From positions 434,001-498,000 of the forward strand of contig QAOA01004423.1 in assembly GCA_003255065.1 (NCBI GenBank): 64,000 nucleotides of DNA. Reading direction: 5' to 3'. Source of the DNA: Cercis canadensis. Its lineage: Eukaryota; Streptophyta; Magnoliopsida; Fabales; Fabaceae. The position numbers were made by a program, and so were the translations under genes. The notes under the pieces were generated by a model. The model ran no database searches. It had not been told where the DNA came from and saw only the letters and a program-made list of their open reading frames with translations. Positions 37,804-49,979 of the stretch are shown here, piece after piece (position 1 is the first letter of the stretch; the number at the start of each line of letters is the position of its first letter).

Positions 37804-38871
37804 ATGGAGACAAACAGTAGCCAAGGAAAATTGGAGTCTTTGAATTCAGATCAAGTCGAAGAAGAGGAGGAAGAAGCATTGTCACTTTGCGATCTTCCAG
37901 TCAATTTGATAAAAGAAGAGGGCCAATCCAAGAAATCAGATTCTCAAGTCATTGAAACGCTGGAAGAATTCGATTTCGGTTCATGGGGTGGCACAATTTC
38001 AACAGAATCAGAAATGTGTGCTGCAGATGAGGTTTTCTTTCAAGGCCAAATTCTCCCATTACGTCTCTCTTTCAGCTCTCTTTCTGGCTTTATAACAACC
38101 GGTTTTCAAACTGAGAACCGTCAACTTAAACGGTGTGAATCGAGGTCAGAGTCCATTGACCATGGTTCTCTGGGTGGGTCTGGGTTTAGGAGCAGTAGCA
38201 GCAGAAGCAGTAGTCTTAGAAGTCAGAACTCATCAAGCAGCACTAGCTCAACAACCTTATCCACCAAACCCAGAGTTCAAAATCAATTTCACACACATCC
38301 GAGTCCTAAACCTCATTTAAGAGTCTCTGTTCCAAGACAATCAAGTTTTGGTAATCAGGGTAGAAAATCATCAGCATGGGACTTCTTCCGACTGGGTGTG
38401 GTGCCCGCACCTGAGATAGGATTGCAAGACCTAAAGGTTCGTAATACCAATAGTGCAAATAAGAATTGTGTCAGTCGAAATAGCAGTAGTGGAAGCAGCA
38501 GCAGTAGTACTTTCAACGCAAATAGTACCAGTAAAAGTGCCAAATTGATCAATAGTAGCCATCATAGCGATAAGAGAAATCATGGTTTCAAACAGTTGGT
38601 GGGTAAAGGCGGTGGATTCTTGAGTGGTTGCAAGTGTTCAATTGAAACGGTGCAATCGGACATTGTCATAATCAAGAGTGGTACTAAAAGCACCAACAAG
38701 ACAGAAAGTGCAACGCACGCCATGAAAGAAAAAGTGCTCGAGTTGAAGAAGCAGAAGCAGAGGCAAAAGCAGGGAAAGAAAGCCATGTCACGTCGTCGAA
38801 CGTTTGAATGGCTAAAAGAGCTTTCGCATGCAAGCCATCCTGATGAGGAGGCTTTGCTATCAAACTCTTGA
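37804..38871 (+). CDS. Serine-rich protein of unknown function (MAKR-like motifs)
   Basis: A single-exon frame of 355 residues, starting METNSSQGKLESLNSD. Composition is Ser/Asn-rich with an acidic N-terminus (EEEEEEALSLCDLPVN). Short blocks look conserved: CAADEVFFQGQILPLRLS, RKSSAWDFFRLGVVPAPEIG followed by LQDLKVR, LSGCKCSIETVQ, and RRRTFEWLKELSHAS near the C-terminus, after a Lys/Gln-rich helix. The DEVFFQGQILPL and WDFFRLG...LQDLKVR combination recalls plant-specific families that include membrane-associated kinase regulators, but I cannot assign it firmly. It has no membrane segment or enzyme motif. The frame extends upstream without a stop only to 37744, where there is no ATG, so 37804 is the probable start. 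Confidence 0.8.
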   Translation: METNSSQGKLESLNSDQVEEEEEEALSLCDLPVNLIKEEGQSKKSDSQVIETLEEFDFGSWGGTISTESEMCAADEVFFQGQILPLRLSFSSLSGFITTGFQTENRQLKRCESRSESIDHGSLGGSGFRSSSSRSSSLRSQNSSSSTSSTTLSTKPRVQNQFHTHPSPKPHLRVSVPRQSSFGNQGRKSSAWDFFRLGVVPAPEIGLQDLKVRNTNSANKNCVSRNSSSGSSSSSTFNANSTSKSAKLINSSHHSDKRNHGFKQLVGKGGGFLSGCKCSIETVQSDIVIIKSGTKSTNKTESATHAMKEKVLELKKQKQRQKQGKKAMSRRRTFEWLKELSHASHPDEEALLSNS

Positions 38872-39937
38872 AGGTTGTGGTCGCATGCTTGTAATTTAAT
38901 TCTTGTTTAGACTTTAGATTACCTTTATGGCCGATCCCTTGCTTTCTTTAATTTGAATTAATTTATAATATTGTAGTGCAGGCTCTGTAATCAAAAACTC
39001 TCACTTTCTCGTGAGAACGACGCTGCTATCTACTTTGTCTCTTTTTGGTTTTTTTATAATTTAATTAATGATATTGGGCGTAAGTTTATGATTGAGGTTA
39101 TATTTTTGTTAAGATATAGTTTGAGTGAGATTTGTGGCAGTGAATGGGTGATGGAATGTTACAAATATTAAGTCCCAACATAACTGGCCAAAATTGATGC
39201 TAATGCTTGTCATAATTAAAGTGTGAACTTCAATGCTTTATGGTTGGGTGGTGTATGTAGAAAATAGGATTTGGCAACTGCACAAAGTCACGCGAGAGAG
39301 TCAGAAAGATTAGAAAAAGATCAGAAAAAGAAAGAAGAAAGAACGATAAAGTCATACAGACGACAAACTACGAACATAAATAAAGTAAAATGGAAGAGGA
39401 AAAGATGGTTTTCTCTGTTTCTTTATGAGTGTAGAAAGATTAAGCAATAGTTTAGTAGCAAAGAATTTAAGTAATTTATTAAAAGTTTTAATTTTTTTTT
39501 ATCATCGAAGATTACTCAGAGCTATTGGCTTAAGTGACCTTTTAAATATATAATTGATCTAATAAACTGCCTCTTCTATGGATCAGTTAACATCTATAAC
39601 AAGTTTGATAATTGATTGGTCTCTTGAAATGTTGCCCTCTGGTCAGTTTTATCTTTCTATTTCAAACCATAAAATATTGGATATGGTGGAACTGTTTGCT
39701 TCGGCCAACAGCGATATCTAATTGCTCTTTCATAAAAAAGTTGAAGGTGTTACATCTTCATCTCAATGATTGAATTCAAAGCTCCAAAATAGGATTTATG
39801 CACCTGGTTACTTTAGAGGATTTTTTAAAATGAATGGCAAGAAAAAAAAAAAAACCATAAAGAAGACTTGTGCAATTAGCATTATCTCTTTGTGTACACA
39901 AATAAATCACAGCTTCAAATTTAAATTGTAAATCTCC

Positions 39938-40065
39938 TGAAACCTTTTTTTTTTTTTTGGGTGNTTGGGGTGGGGGGTGGAGATTCACGGGGATCAAAAC
40001 CCCCATGCCTGTGGATTGCTTAGCCGATAGCGAAGGTTAGGTAACAACTGATTCACCACAAGAAG
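39938..40065 (-). mobile_element. SINE-like sequence (tRNA-derived), minus strand
   Basis: Read on the minus strand, the segment has GGCTAAGCAATCC and then GGGGGTTTTGATCCCC, resembling box A and box B of a tRNA-derived pol III promoter, and ends in an A-rich tail (T-tract at about 39944-39957 on plus). An N lies at 39964. I found no convincing target duplication, so the limits are approximate. Confidence 0.45.
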
Positions 40066-40786
40066 TTCTCAACATGGAGACAATTAGAGAGAAATTATGT
40101 ATGGTTTATAAACTGTTAAATACTTAAATTAATAAGTAGTGGTTAATTTGTCACTAATCATGGTTATCTGGAGTAAGAGATTCCTTTTTTTTAAAGTAAA
40201 ATAAGAGATTCTTTTTACTCTCAGATTTTATCTCCACTGTCACTTGTGCTACAGAGGTTTTGAAGGGTGCTTGAGCTGGAATTGCCGCAACTATATCTGT
40301 TCTGAACCCAGCTTGTTTGTAACTTGTAATGGTAGGCCAGCCCAACTCCAATTCAATGTAGCCCATGTCTTGGACTCCTATTCCGAACCTGAACAAGAAC
40401 CCAGTTTTCCATTGAAGATTCTCCGTTCAGGCCTTATCACTCTAATGCTATGTTTTGGATAAATAGAATAGAGGAGAAGGGAAAGAAAAAAAGGGCAAAA
40501 AGTGATATTTCACTATTTGAAAAATTTTTAAGCAAGGAAAATTAATAGATTAGAAAAGCACCCAATTTCATTCGTCTCCCTCAAACCCTAAATCGAGACA
40601 GAAGTAATGGAACGGAACATAATTTTAATTAAAAAATTACTACTACCCTTAAGTTATTTTTAAAATTAAAACAAAAATTATATTTAAAATTTGTTTTATA
40701 ACTTATTTCTTCTCTTGTGAAAAAATTATTAACATACCCTCTCTTTCTTATTTAAATATCTAAACAAAGGATAACTCCCATATCTT

Positions 40787-40819
40787 CCCCTCCCTTCCCT
40801 TCCCTTCCCTTCCCTTCCA
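40787..40819. repeat. TTCCC pentanucleotide microsatellite
   Basis: About six tandem CCCTT units are visible in succession, with no associated gene. Confidence 0.85.
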
Positions 40820-41136
40820 TCCTAATGTGGGAATGATGTGATGGAAATTAAAGCACCTACGTGGCGGTACTCTGCATCTCATTTTGCGGTTTCTGGATTC
40901 TGTTTGTCAGTAGACTCAGTACAATGGGATGGTATGTGGACCAAGTTTTAACACTGTTAAGTCCGCACTAGGTGTTACAGACACTGCATCCATGTTTCGG
41001 ATTCGACTGCATGCTTTGATATTTCCTTTTCTCCGCTCTGCCTAACCAAATTTGAGCCATTCAAGATTTGTCCTCAGTACAAGGGCATAAAGCACGACAA
41101 GCTATTCTACATCATGTTATCCATCATGTACATTTC

Positions 41137-43493
41137 AGGGTGTAATCGGTCCGGTTTTTACCCCAAACCGAAACCGGACCGGCCAGAAGAATTTCGGTTC
41201 AGTTCGGTTTGGTTTTTTGAATTTTTGAGAGCAGAACTGAACCGGTCTAATTCGGTTTGGTTCGGTCAGTTTTTCGGTTTTGGCCATAAAACCTGCTGAA
41301 ATCAGTTTTTCAAATTTTAACAAGAACAAAGCCAGAAAATTAACCAAAAAAAATGACAAATAAAGTATCATAATACACAGAAAATCAGTAAATCAATAAT
41401 ATAATTGATCATCAATCATCAACCCTGCTAGAAGTAAGAATCATAATTATAATATAATTGATTGATTTTGCAGGATCAACAGCAGCAGTATGTGGAATAT
41501 CTCCAATGATATCAGCATTAACAGTTAACCTAAGCAAGCCCACATCGCCTATATATTTGCTTCCTCGGTTTCCAAACAAATCCAATTCTAAAAGCAAGGA
41601 TAGAGATTCAAGTACAAAAATCCAATTCCAAATTAATTCACAGATGTGGTTGCTCCATGTTGGCAATGCCTTTCAAGTTACAGATCATGAAGGAAATTTG
41701 AACATTCAAGTACAAGCTGCTGCTTACTCTTACCAACTTAAAGATAGAAACTAAAACAAATCAAACCCAATGAAAATAATCTTCCAAATTACATATCCAA
41801 AATCAGAAAATATCTAAATTACAGCAAATAAATCAACAAATAAACTTCTAGCATAAGAAAATATCCAATCCCTGAGAAAAGGAAACAAGAATAGAAACTA
41901 TCAGAAATTTGAAAGTTGCATCAGAAAAATATGGTAGCACTTGTTAGAACATTAATTAAAATATCAGCTAATAAAACTGTTAATTGATAGATACCGAGAG
42001 GAATAATGATATACAAAAATTTCAATTTAGTAGCTTGAAAGTAGAAACTTGAAAGCATACCCAAAGATCTGGTCCAAATAAACTGACACCACTAAGATGT
42101 GTTAAACATGAATATTCTCCAAAATTCATTTATGCCACTCCAAAGTAACTATCAGAAACAAGCTTGTCTCTATTGTATTTTCTAAGTTTTAACTATGGGG
42201 GCTTTCTTTGTTTTCACCTAATCCTCATATAAAACAAAATATCAAATACCAGTTTTGTTACAATGTATAAATTAATAAGAAAACACATGGCTTATTGAGC
42301 AATTAATAAGATTTTATGTTAATTGAACCATTACCAAGTTGATCTATTTTTACAAAAACTTGCTGATCTATAGTATACAATTTTGATGACGTACTGTGGT
42401 CATGACTACGAGAGCCACAAGAATGCCTAGTAAGTTGGTTAATTATATATTCCAATGGTTATTTTAAGGTTTTAGGGCCACTTTGAAGTCTTTGTTCAAA
42501 TGGGTAATTCTTAAAATTGAAAAAGATAATAATCAAACTTTACATTGTGTAGCCAAGATTGAAGTGAAAATAAAAATCCAGAACTTGTTATCCTATAATG
42601 ATACAGCTTCATCAATGGTCAATTAATTGCAGCAGTTAAGGGTAGTTAGATAAAGGAGCAGAGAGAGTCCTCGCAGAGAGAATTTACAGAATATGATACA
42701 CATGTGCTCAGTAACGGTACAAAAAGAAAGAAGCCCTAGAGTCCTCGAAGAGACACAGCGAGAGGAATGCAGAACAAAACCAATCATATTTATTCTTCAT
42801 GCACTCACTATAAGGAGTTTCATTCGAAGACAAATCACAGAAATGTCAAACAGAAAATTACTTCCCAGAGATTCGAACAAACCAGAGAGAATGACAGTCC
42901 AGAGAATGATGGAGAGATTTGAACAAACCAGAAAATTACTTCCCAGGAAATATAAAATGCATGCAATCCATTGTCATCTCTAATACACCTCACATTAGAA
43001 ATTCGAACAAAACAGAGAGAATGACAAGTAACTCACCAGTCACCATAGAGCAAGACAGCGACGGTCCGATGGAGAACAGAGAGACGGAGAGATGAGAAGA
43101 GAGTTAGGCAATGGCTTGACTCGATGAAAGTCTGAGAAGTCGAGAACCAGTTAGGGTCCTTAGGATTTGACTACTTGAGAATGGGAGGAACTGAGGGTCG
43201 AAGAGAGGAAAACTTTAGGTTTAGGGATTGTGAACTGATTTCTGAAGGGAGGTATTGTCGAGAAGAGACTTTGGGATTTTAGAAGGGCTAACCTTAAGAA
43301 TATAAAACGACGTCGTTTCTGAAGACTCGGTTCGGTTCGGTTTATTACTGGTTTTTCTTCAGTGAAACTGAGAACCGAACCGGGGGTCTCGGTTTTTTTA
43401 AAAAAACAAAAACCGGACCATCTCTCTCGGTTTGCCCTTGGTTCAGTTCGGTTCTGTCGGTTTTTTCGGTTTTCCGGTTTTGCCTTACACCCC
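41137..43493. mobile_element. Non-autonomous hAT element carrying a CCD7 fragment (2.36 kb)
   Basis: A perfect 8-bp direct repeat TACATTTC (41129-41136 and 43494-43501) flanks ends AGGGTGTAATCGGTCCGG and, reverse-complemented, GGGGTGTAAGGCAAAACCGG. Both subterminal regions (41140-41285 and 43315-43490) are packed with CGGTT/AACCG repeats, as in other plant hAT elements. No transposase is visible. The interior has a host-derived piece of carotenoid cleavage dioxygenase 7 at 41474 to about 41736, and a transcribed-looking region near 43000-43310. An N lies just outside the element at 43574. Confidence 0.9.
41474..41754 (+). pseudogene. CCD7: Captured fragment of carotenoid cleavage dioxygenase 7
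   Basis: Just after an acceptor-like TTGATTTTGCAG, the frame reads GSTAAVCGISPMISALTVNL, SKPTSPIYLLPRFPNKS, and later SQMWLLHVGNAFQVTDHEGN and LNIQVQAAAYSYQ. Arabidopsis CCD7/MAX3 as I recall it has GSIAAMCGMSPMVSALSLNP, SSPIYILPRF, and SQLWLIHSGNAYE...LKIQIQASACSYRWF in the same order. CCD7 is a plastid enzyme of strigolactone synthesis that cleaves 9-cis-beta-carotene. This is about 90 codons of roughly 600, and similarity is lost after SYQ, where the host exon would continue with WF. It keeps the intron border but lacks the rest of the enzyme, so it cannot make active CCD7. Confidence 0.82.
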
Positions 43494-43501
43494 TACATTT
43501 C

Positions 43502-44379
43502 ACACATAATGTAGTGAATGCATAAGACGAAGAATGTGAATTTTTTCTGGTAAGGGAATGCATGGGAAGTTGCNATCCATTTTCGTTATTATTTTTTAAA
43601 AACGTATTATTACTGTAAAAAAGCCTGGGAAGTTGCCTATAGAAAAGAGAGAGAAGAAACAAAAGTGTAATTTTTCCTCAAAGAATGTGTGAGATAATAT
43701 TCTTATTGTGTAACTCAAAATTTAATAAACTAAAAAAAAATCTACTTAATTTGGCAAGAGCTTAAAATTGGTTTACCGTGAGTGTGTGAATGTAAAGCTT
43801 TATAAATTCAAAATTAGTATGCTTTTTAATGTTGGGGAGAAGAAAGTTTAAGGCATCATCATTTAAACATGAATCATAAGATAGATACACTCGATATGTT
43901 TCGAGAATAAACCCAAGTTGACTTCTCATAACAAAGCTTCTTCACAAATATACGAAAGTTTCATCAAATAAACATATTGTTCGGAATGCGTTTTATTTAT
44001 AGTTACGAGCTAGTTTCATTAGGGTTCCTTCTTTCCTAGTCATTTTCATTTGAAAAATGAAAACTATTGTAGACATCTGCTTGAAAAATGTTGAATAATA
44101 CAAAAATCCAGATTATCATTCTCATCCAATTATATCATACCCTTTTTGTTCTCCGTCATGTTTGATTCATTTAAAATTCATATTTATAAGATAATTAATC
44201 AATATTAGCTGGCTGTGACATGGAAAACTTATCTAATGAAGGAGAATAAGTAAAAGCAAAACAATTTCAGAAAATTCATATAAAAAAATAATTTGAGTAA
44301 ATAAATGTAAAAGAAAATATTATTCTAAGAAAATTCCCTTTTTGTCCCCTTGTGATATAATGCATAATCAATTCTCTCT

Positions 44380-44429
<50 letters not shown>

Positions 44430-44898
44430 GTGAAAGATGTATAATCAAATCGATCATATATAATTGAGATGAAAATAGATGATAATATCCTTCCAAGTTC
44501 CTAGCGTAGCAAAAGGGGCCAAAAAGGTCAAACAATTCGTCCACGTCATCCGCATTTCTGACCGTTTACTTTGATTACTCTTTCATTGCGTGCTCGTCTT
44601 CATCTTAGATGGACGGTCCCTGCAATGTATAATAGTTATGTGAAAGTTCATCAAGGTTTCGGCGCCGTCCCGAAACATTTTTCTTCCCCCCCGCCCCTGC
44701 TACAGTTTCGCTCACTTTCTTTCTTTTAACGCGGAACTCACACGTCCCTCTCTTTCATTTTCTACATTTAGAGTTGTAGCACCAACAAATTCAAGAACCG
44801 TGGACCATACTCAGCGCTTTTCATACGCTGAACCTGAAATATCCTGTACCAACAGAGAACTGTGATATCTTCAGGTAGAGAGAGAGAAAGAGAGAAAG
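43502..44898. other. Intergenic DNA upstream of the PP2C gene
   Basis: AT-rich, with an N at 43574 near two copies of TGGGAAGTTGC (about 43563 and 43626), and a 46-T homopolymer at 44383-44428 preceded by CTCTCTCT. From about 44550 on, the GC content rises into the probable promoter and 5' UTR of the phosphatase gene, which ends in a GAGA-rich leader. Confidence 0.5.
44383..44428. repeat. Poly(T) homopolymer, about 46 bases
   Basis: An uninterrupted T run following a short CT repeat. It could be the A-tail of a minus-strand retroelement, but no element body is recognisable next to it. Confidence 0.85.
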
Positions 44899-47800
44899 AT
44901 GTTGGAACTGTGGCGAAGGCCATTGGAGATGTGCTTTGGTGGAGGAGGTAACGATGAACTTCTCTGGCATATGGACCTGAAGCACCACGCTTCAGGGGAC
45001 TATTCAATTGCAGTAGTACAGGCTAATTCGTCTTTGGAAGACCAAGGACAGGTGTTTACCTCTCCCTCCGCCACGTATGTCGGAGTATACGACGGTCATG
45101 GAGGGCCCGAAGCATCCCGTTTCATCACCAACCACCTCTTCCCCTTCATTCACAGTAAGCAATAAGCATAGCTCTGAAATATATTTGTATTTTCATCTCA
45201 AATTTGTTTGCTCGGGTAGAAAATGCAGGAAATTGCTAGGAATTATTTTTTCTTTATTTTTAAAAAATTGGGCTACTTGCATACAACTTATTGTAGTGAC
45301 TGATCAATAGCATTTTTGATTCGTGTCTTTAGCTGAGTCATTCCCAGAAATTGTATGCTACTTTGGCACAATAATGTTTATTGGATGAAGACTAGCATTT
45401 TAACATTGAATTGATTCTTGGGCATGTCAGAGTTCGCTTCAGAGGAAGGTGGAGTGTCAGAGGATGTGATAAAGAAGGCATTTGATGCAACAGAAGAGTT
45501 GTTTTTACATTTAGTGAAGGAATCATGGACAAGTCGGCCGCAGATTGCTTCAGTGGGGTCATGTTGTCTTGTTGGAGCGATTTCGAATAATGTCCTTTAT
45601 GTGGCAAATCTCGGAGATTCTAGGGCGGTTCTAGGTCGGAAAGCACTGGAAGGACATGTAAATTGTCCAGTGGTAGCAGAGCGTTTGTCCACTGATCATA
45701 ATGTTGGAGTAGAGGAGGTTAGGAAGGAAGTTAAGGCTCTTCACCCTGATGATGCACACATTGTGGTTTACACTCGTGGCGTTTGGCGTATCAAAGGCAT
45801 TATTCAGGTACTGAATAGTACTAATTGAGCTTTTTTTCTTTACCTTGTCCTCCCATCTTATTTTCTTCGTTGGTGCTGTGTTCAAATGCCCGATTGTGTT
45901 AAATTTCAGTTATTGCTATTAGTTAATCAGTTAAATTCAGCTTAAGAAACGAACTTAACCATGATGTAAATTCATAAGGGCTGCAAGTTTCAGCTTTGCA
46001 TTGCATTATTATCTTTCTCTTTTAGGGCTGTCATAGATGGGTATCTGTTTAAATATTTGACTGAGCTCACGTGGATCTTTAACATCTGTTTGGATGGATA
46101 CTTTTGTATTTGGCAACAACTTCTTGCCAGCAATTTGAAGTTTTTGGTTTGGAGATTTGCATGATTTGATCTAGTTCTTTGATTTTTTCTTTCTAGTTCT
46201 AATTACAGTAGATTTATGCCTGTAGGAATCACGTCAAGCTATTCCATGCGTCAGGGAATTGGACTTTAGTATGTAAATACATATTAAAATGATCATTCTC
46301 AGACAATTCCTAGTGGTCGTAAAGAAATTTGAAAATGTGCTTTTCTTGGGGAATATAGACCCGCTGGGATTAAGCTTTTGGTCTTATGCTTTCTACAGTT
46401 GTGTTAAATAAGGAACACATTTGTTTTAGCTTTCTTCCTAAACGATTCCAGCTTAAATCAAAATAGGCAAGCGCTATAGGCAAATTTCTGAAAGGATGCT
46501 AGCTCTGATTTCTGTTAATTTTAGTTTAGCTTAATTGTAATTTTGGTTATCCTATTTTAACAACTTAAACTTTTTGGTCCCTCTATTTTAAAAATAAACA
46601 ATTATGCCCTTTTATATTTATAAAATGTGTAATTTTGGTCATTTTGTCTTTAAGCCAAAATTTCTTAGGTTTATTTCAAGGTGTAAAGTTTTCTGATTTA
46701 TAATCACACTGTTCAGATTGAAGATCTACGTCTTGTGAATCTCTCCATAAAATTTCAGCTTGATCTAACGGTGAATGAATCTAGATCTGCGGTTAGATTA
46801 AAACTTCTAGTTTTTATATTTTGGGTTGAGTCCCACCGTTGGATCAAGCTAAAATTTTGTGAGTAGATTCACAAGACGTAACTCTTCAATCTGAATAGTG
46901 GGATTGTGAATTTGAAAATTTTACACCTTAAACTATACATGAGAAATGATGAAATAACAAAAAGTGCATATTTTATTAATATAAAGGGACTAAATTGTTA
47001 ATTAAGCCTTTTAGTTTTTATGCTTTTCGGGAAGATCCTGAGTGGAGCTTATTATTGGTTTATCCATGGACCATTTAAATGGATTTCCTTTAGTGATCAC
47101 ACTATTTTTTTGAGGAGTTACCTTTTGAAAGAATATGTTCTTACAACAATTCTTCCAGAAGTGTCTCTCAGTAAATGTTAAAAGAATCCTCATCTTGTGA
47201 ATCTTTGGCGGTCAATCTTGTGATTTGGATTTGATATTCTTCCTTTTTTGATGGATGGTCATCTACTTTCACATGTTCTGCCAGCTTGACTCCTCTTTCA
47301 GAAAGCTAAGGTATGGTATGTCAAAAACTTTACTCATGGGATGCATGTGACCATAATTACCTTAAAATAGTAATCTTCTATCGGGATCATTCTGGACGTT
47401 CTGTTAAATTAGTTGCTACTTCATCTCTTTGGTCATGAATTCTGTATATATTTTAACTACGTTTCACTTTATAGGTCTCAAGATCAATAGGAGATTTTTA
47501 CCTAAAGAAGCCTGAGTTTAATAATGATCCTCTGTTCCAACAATTTGGATATCCAGTGCATTTAAAGAGACCTGCAATGACAGCTGAACCATCAATATTG
47601 AAGCGGAAGGTGAAGCCAGAGGACATGTTTGTGATATTTGCATCAGATGGACTTTGGGAGCATTTAACTGATGAAGCGGCTGTTGATATCATCTTCAGAA
47701 GTCCAAGAGTAGTAAGGATCCATCTAACAAATCCTCTTCTCCTTTTCTACTTCTATCTTCCTTAAATGGCTTTAGTAGTCTAAATTAGGGGGGCTAGCTT

Positions 47801-48294
47801 TATTTATTACCCCTATTCTCTTTAACCTGTCCCACAGGTTGAACCATAGACTCGACTTGTTAAAGGTGGGACTTAGTTAAAAAGACAAGTGACATGTTTC
47901 TTGTGTTCCTGGCTCTAATTGACTACCTTGTTGCTGATAAAATTGATGTGGCTGCTGGTGTGAAACCATCACTAGCCATCTGTTGAAAAGCAGAGACCTT
48001 TTCTTGTAAATCTCAAGTTGTGCTATATGACTTCTATTGTAGGGAGTAGCGAAACGATTGGTGAGAGTTGCACTTCAAGAGGCTGCAAGAAAACGCGAAA
48101 TGAGATATGAGGATTTAAAGAAAACGGAGAAAGGCGTAAGGCGCCATTTCCATGATGATATCATAGTGATTGTGATATACCTAAATCATTCACAAGATTC
48201 TCTATATGGTAGATCAAAAGATCATGGCATCTACAACTGCACTAGTGCTCCAGTTGATATTTTCTCTCTCAATGCAGATGAAGCTGACCTCTAA
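44899..48294 (+). CDS. Protein phosphatase 2C, clade D type
   Basis: Four exons in frame, 44899-45154, 45431-45807, 47475-47711 and 48043-48294, give 373 residues. PP2C motifs appear in order: [10 protein letters not shown] with metal-binding Asp65, [63 protein letters not shown] and [14 protein letters not shown] with the last metal Asp. The N-terminal [12 protein letters not shown] and [21 protein letters not shown] are typical of plant clade D, whose members are Mg/Mn-dependent Ser/Thr phosphatases that dephosphorylate plasma-membrane H+-ATPase and oppose SAUR-driven growth, or act on immune kinases. The family usually has four exons like this. Intron 2 is 1.67 kb and holds a foldback element. 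Compared with relatives, the exon 3-4 join (SPRV-GVAKRL) is slightly unusual but keeps the frame. Confidence 0.94.
46590..47010. mobile_element. Foldback/MITE-like inverted repeat in PP2C intron 2
   Basis: Left-arm sequence at 46679-46790 (AGGTGTAAAG, then CAGATTGAAGATCTACGTC and TTGTGAATC) pairs with the right arm at about 46838-46930 (GATTCACAAGACGTA, CAATCTGAATAGTGGGATT, TTACACCT). Weaker pairing continues outward (TTGGTCCCTCTATTTT against AAAGGGACTAAATTG). The whole could fold into a long hairpin. I could not find a secure target duplication, so the family is open. It sits wholly within the intron. Confidence 0.7.
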
Positions 48295-49340
48295 CTTGAA
48301 TACTTTCAGAGAAAACCACCAGCATTAGGGTATTTGCTTCCTTGCACATAAAAACAATAATAGTCCAGAATCCAGATATAGACAGATTGGTTTGACTGGT
48401 TGGAGGAATGGGATGTTGATTCAGAATAATTAGCAGAAAAAGTTGTAAATGTAATTGTAAGTGGACTACTGCAGATTGACATTGGTGGATGATGATTTTC
48501 TAGCTTAGATATATATCTTATTACTTTTAGATTTCTGTAATTTTGGGGAAGTAGATTAGCTAATTAACTTGTTAATGTGTTTTCTCTCGTCCTTTCTCTT
48601 TCTGTGTGTATAATCTTAATAATGATCAGTAGATAGAATGACGAATTGCATGTTGGAAACTTGGAATTGAACTCTGAAGTAGAAAGCAGTGTCAGAGAAT
48701 TGTTATCGTAGACTAATTGGAGGAAGTTATTCGAGAGAAATCTAATCTCCTACATATTTGCCATAAAGAACTATTCAACTCCCCAACAAACTAAACTACT
48801 AATTCTTACCCAGAAGACATACTTGAAGAAACTTGTAAGTTGTAACAGTCCAGTTTGTGACCATTAGATGCATTACCATTAAGAGGCTCAAAGATATTAA
48901 AACCTTAAAGTTAGTCTTCTTCAACGACGAATAAAGTCTAGAGTAGTTGCATTATTGTGTCATGACTTCGTTGTGGTTATCAATGCGGACAATGTTTTTC
49001 TTGTCTAACCTTACTCTTTTTTTAAAGTGGCTGCGTTTCATTGAAGAGGAAGGAAGAGAGTATTTGGTATTTTGGCCACCCAAAAAAAAAAAGTATTTGG
49101 TATATTAAAATTTTCGCTCTATAATATCAGATTCTATGTGATCTTAGATTACGGAGTTAAATTACAATATATTACCCATTTAATCCCTTGCAAAATTTGT
49201 AATCCTATACCGCCTAAAGAGTCAAAGACTGAAATTTACTCAATTTGTGATGTCAAACAAGGAAATCTTAAAAATCTCTTCATTTAATTTCTTTATATTT
49301 TATATTTGTATATTACGAGAGAATAAAAATTACAGTATAC
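48295..49340. other. PP2C 3' region and intergenic DNA
   Basis: The 3' UTR of the phosphatase probably ends within about 350 bp (T-rich with TTTCTGTAATTTT near 48533). The remainder is AT-rich without a recognised gene. Confidence 0.5.
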
Positions 49341-49358
49341 AAAATTAGACATACATGA

Positions 49359-49533
49359 CCAATAAGCGTGTAGATCATCTGGTAAGGGAATGTTCTAGCT
49401 TAACCAAGAGTCTCAGGTTTGAGCTCTTAAGTATGCAGCTGCGTCGGTTGGAAGAGCTTTGTCATCTTTATGATCCTTCTCGGCTCGAATTTGGATTAGT
49501 CAGGCAAAGCCCGAACACCGGTGAATAACCAAA
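49359..49533 (+). mobile_element. tRNA-derived SINE, 175 bp
   Basis: An 18-bp target duplication flanks it, with one difference (CATACATGA versus CATATATGA): 49341-49358 and 49534-49551. The body starts CCAATAAGCGTGTAGATC, contains box-A-like TAGATCATCTGGTAAGG and box-B-like GGTTTGAGCTC, and ends GAACACCGGTGAATAACC followed by A bases. That 3' end is typical of common plant SINE families. The single mismatch in the duplication suggests a fairly young insertion. Confidence 0.85.
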
Positions 49534-49979
49534 AAAATTAGACATATATGATACACCAACTATTAAGCCTACTTGGAGCAAGTGCCCACGGCCCCACATA
49601 TGCGACAATTGAGGCTGCAAAAGCATATATATATATATAATCATTAATTAATTAATTACTAATATTATTATTACAAGTAGAACACACACAGAATAATTCT
49701 GCAAGAAAAAAGAAAATAAAAGGAAAATAACGAAATAATGGTGTATTTAGAAGAAAAATAGAGTTAAACATGGAGTTAAAAAAGAAAAAAAATAGACGTT
49801 TTTAAAATTTCAGGGTAAAAGATAAGATAAAAACCTACCATATGAGTTATGAAAGACAAATTGATTACATAATACCAATTTATTTTATTTAAAAAAATTA
49901 TGGAAGGGAGATTTTTTTCTTTTTTATAAAAAAAATTTAAGATAAAAAGAGTTATTTTATTTCAAGATCAAAGTATACT

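Larger units (their letters stand above)
38872..41128. other. Intergenic DNA with a SINE-like scrap and simple repeat
   Basis: No gene is seen. The stretch contains a minus-strand SINE-like sequence at about 39940-40065, a possible small Tourist-like MITE at about 40447-40775 (ends ATGCTATGTTTTGGATAAAT and its imperfect inverse TATCTAAACAAAGGATAACT), and a TTCCC microsatellite at 40787-40819. Confidence 0.45.

Noticed and set aside
38355-38786. Leucine-rich minus-strand frames across the serine-rich protein gene
   Set aside because: They are the antisense of Ser codons in the sense frame and have no start context or motifs.
40787-40819. Tandem short units considered as a CRISPR-like array or telomeric repeat
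   Set aside because: Simple pentanucleotide microsatellite without spacers, and not the plant telomere unit TTTAGGG.
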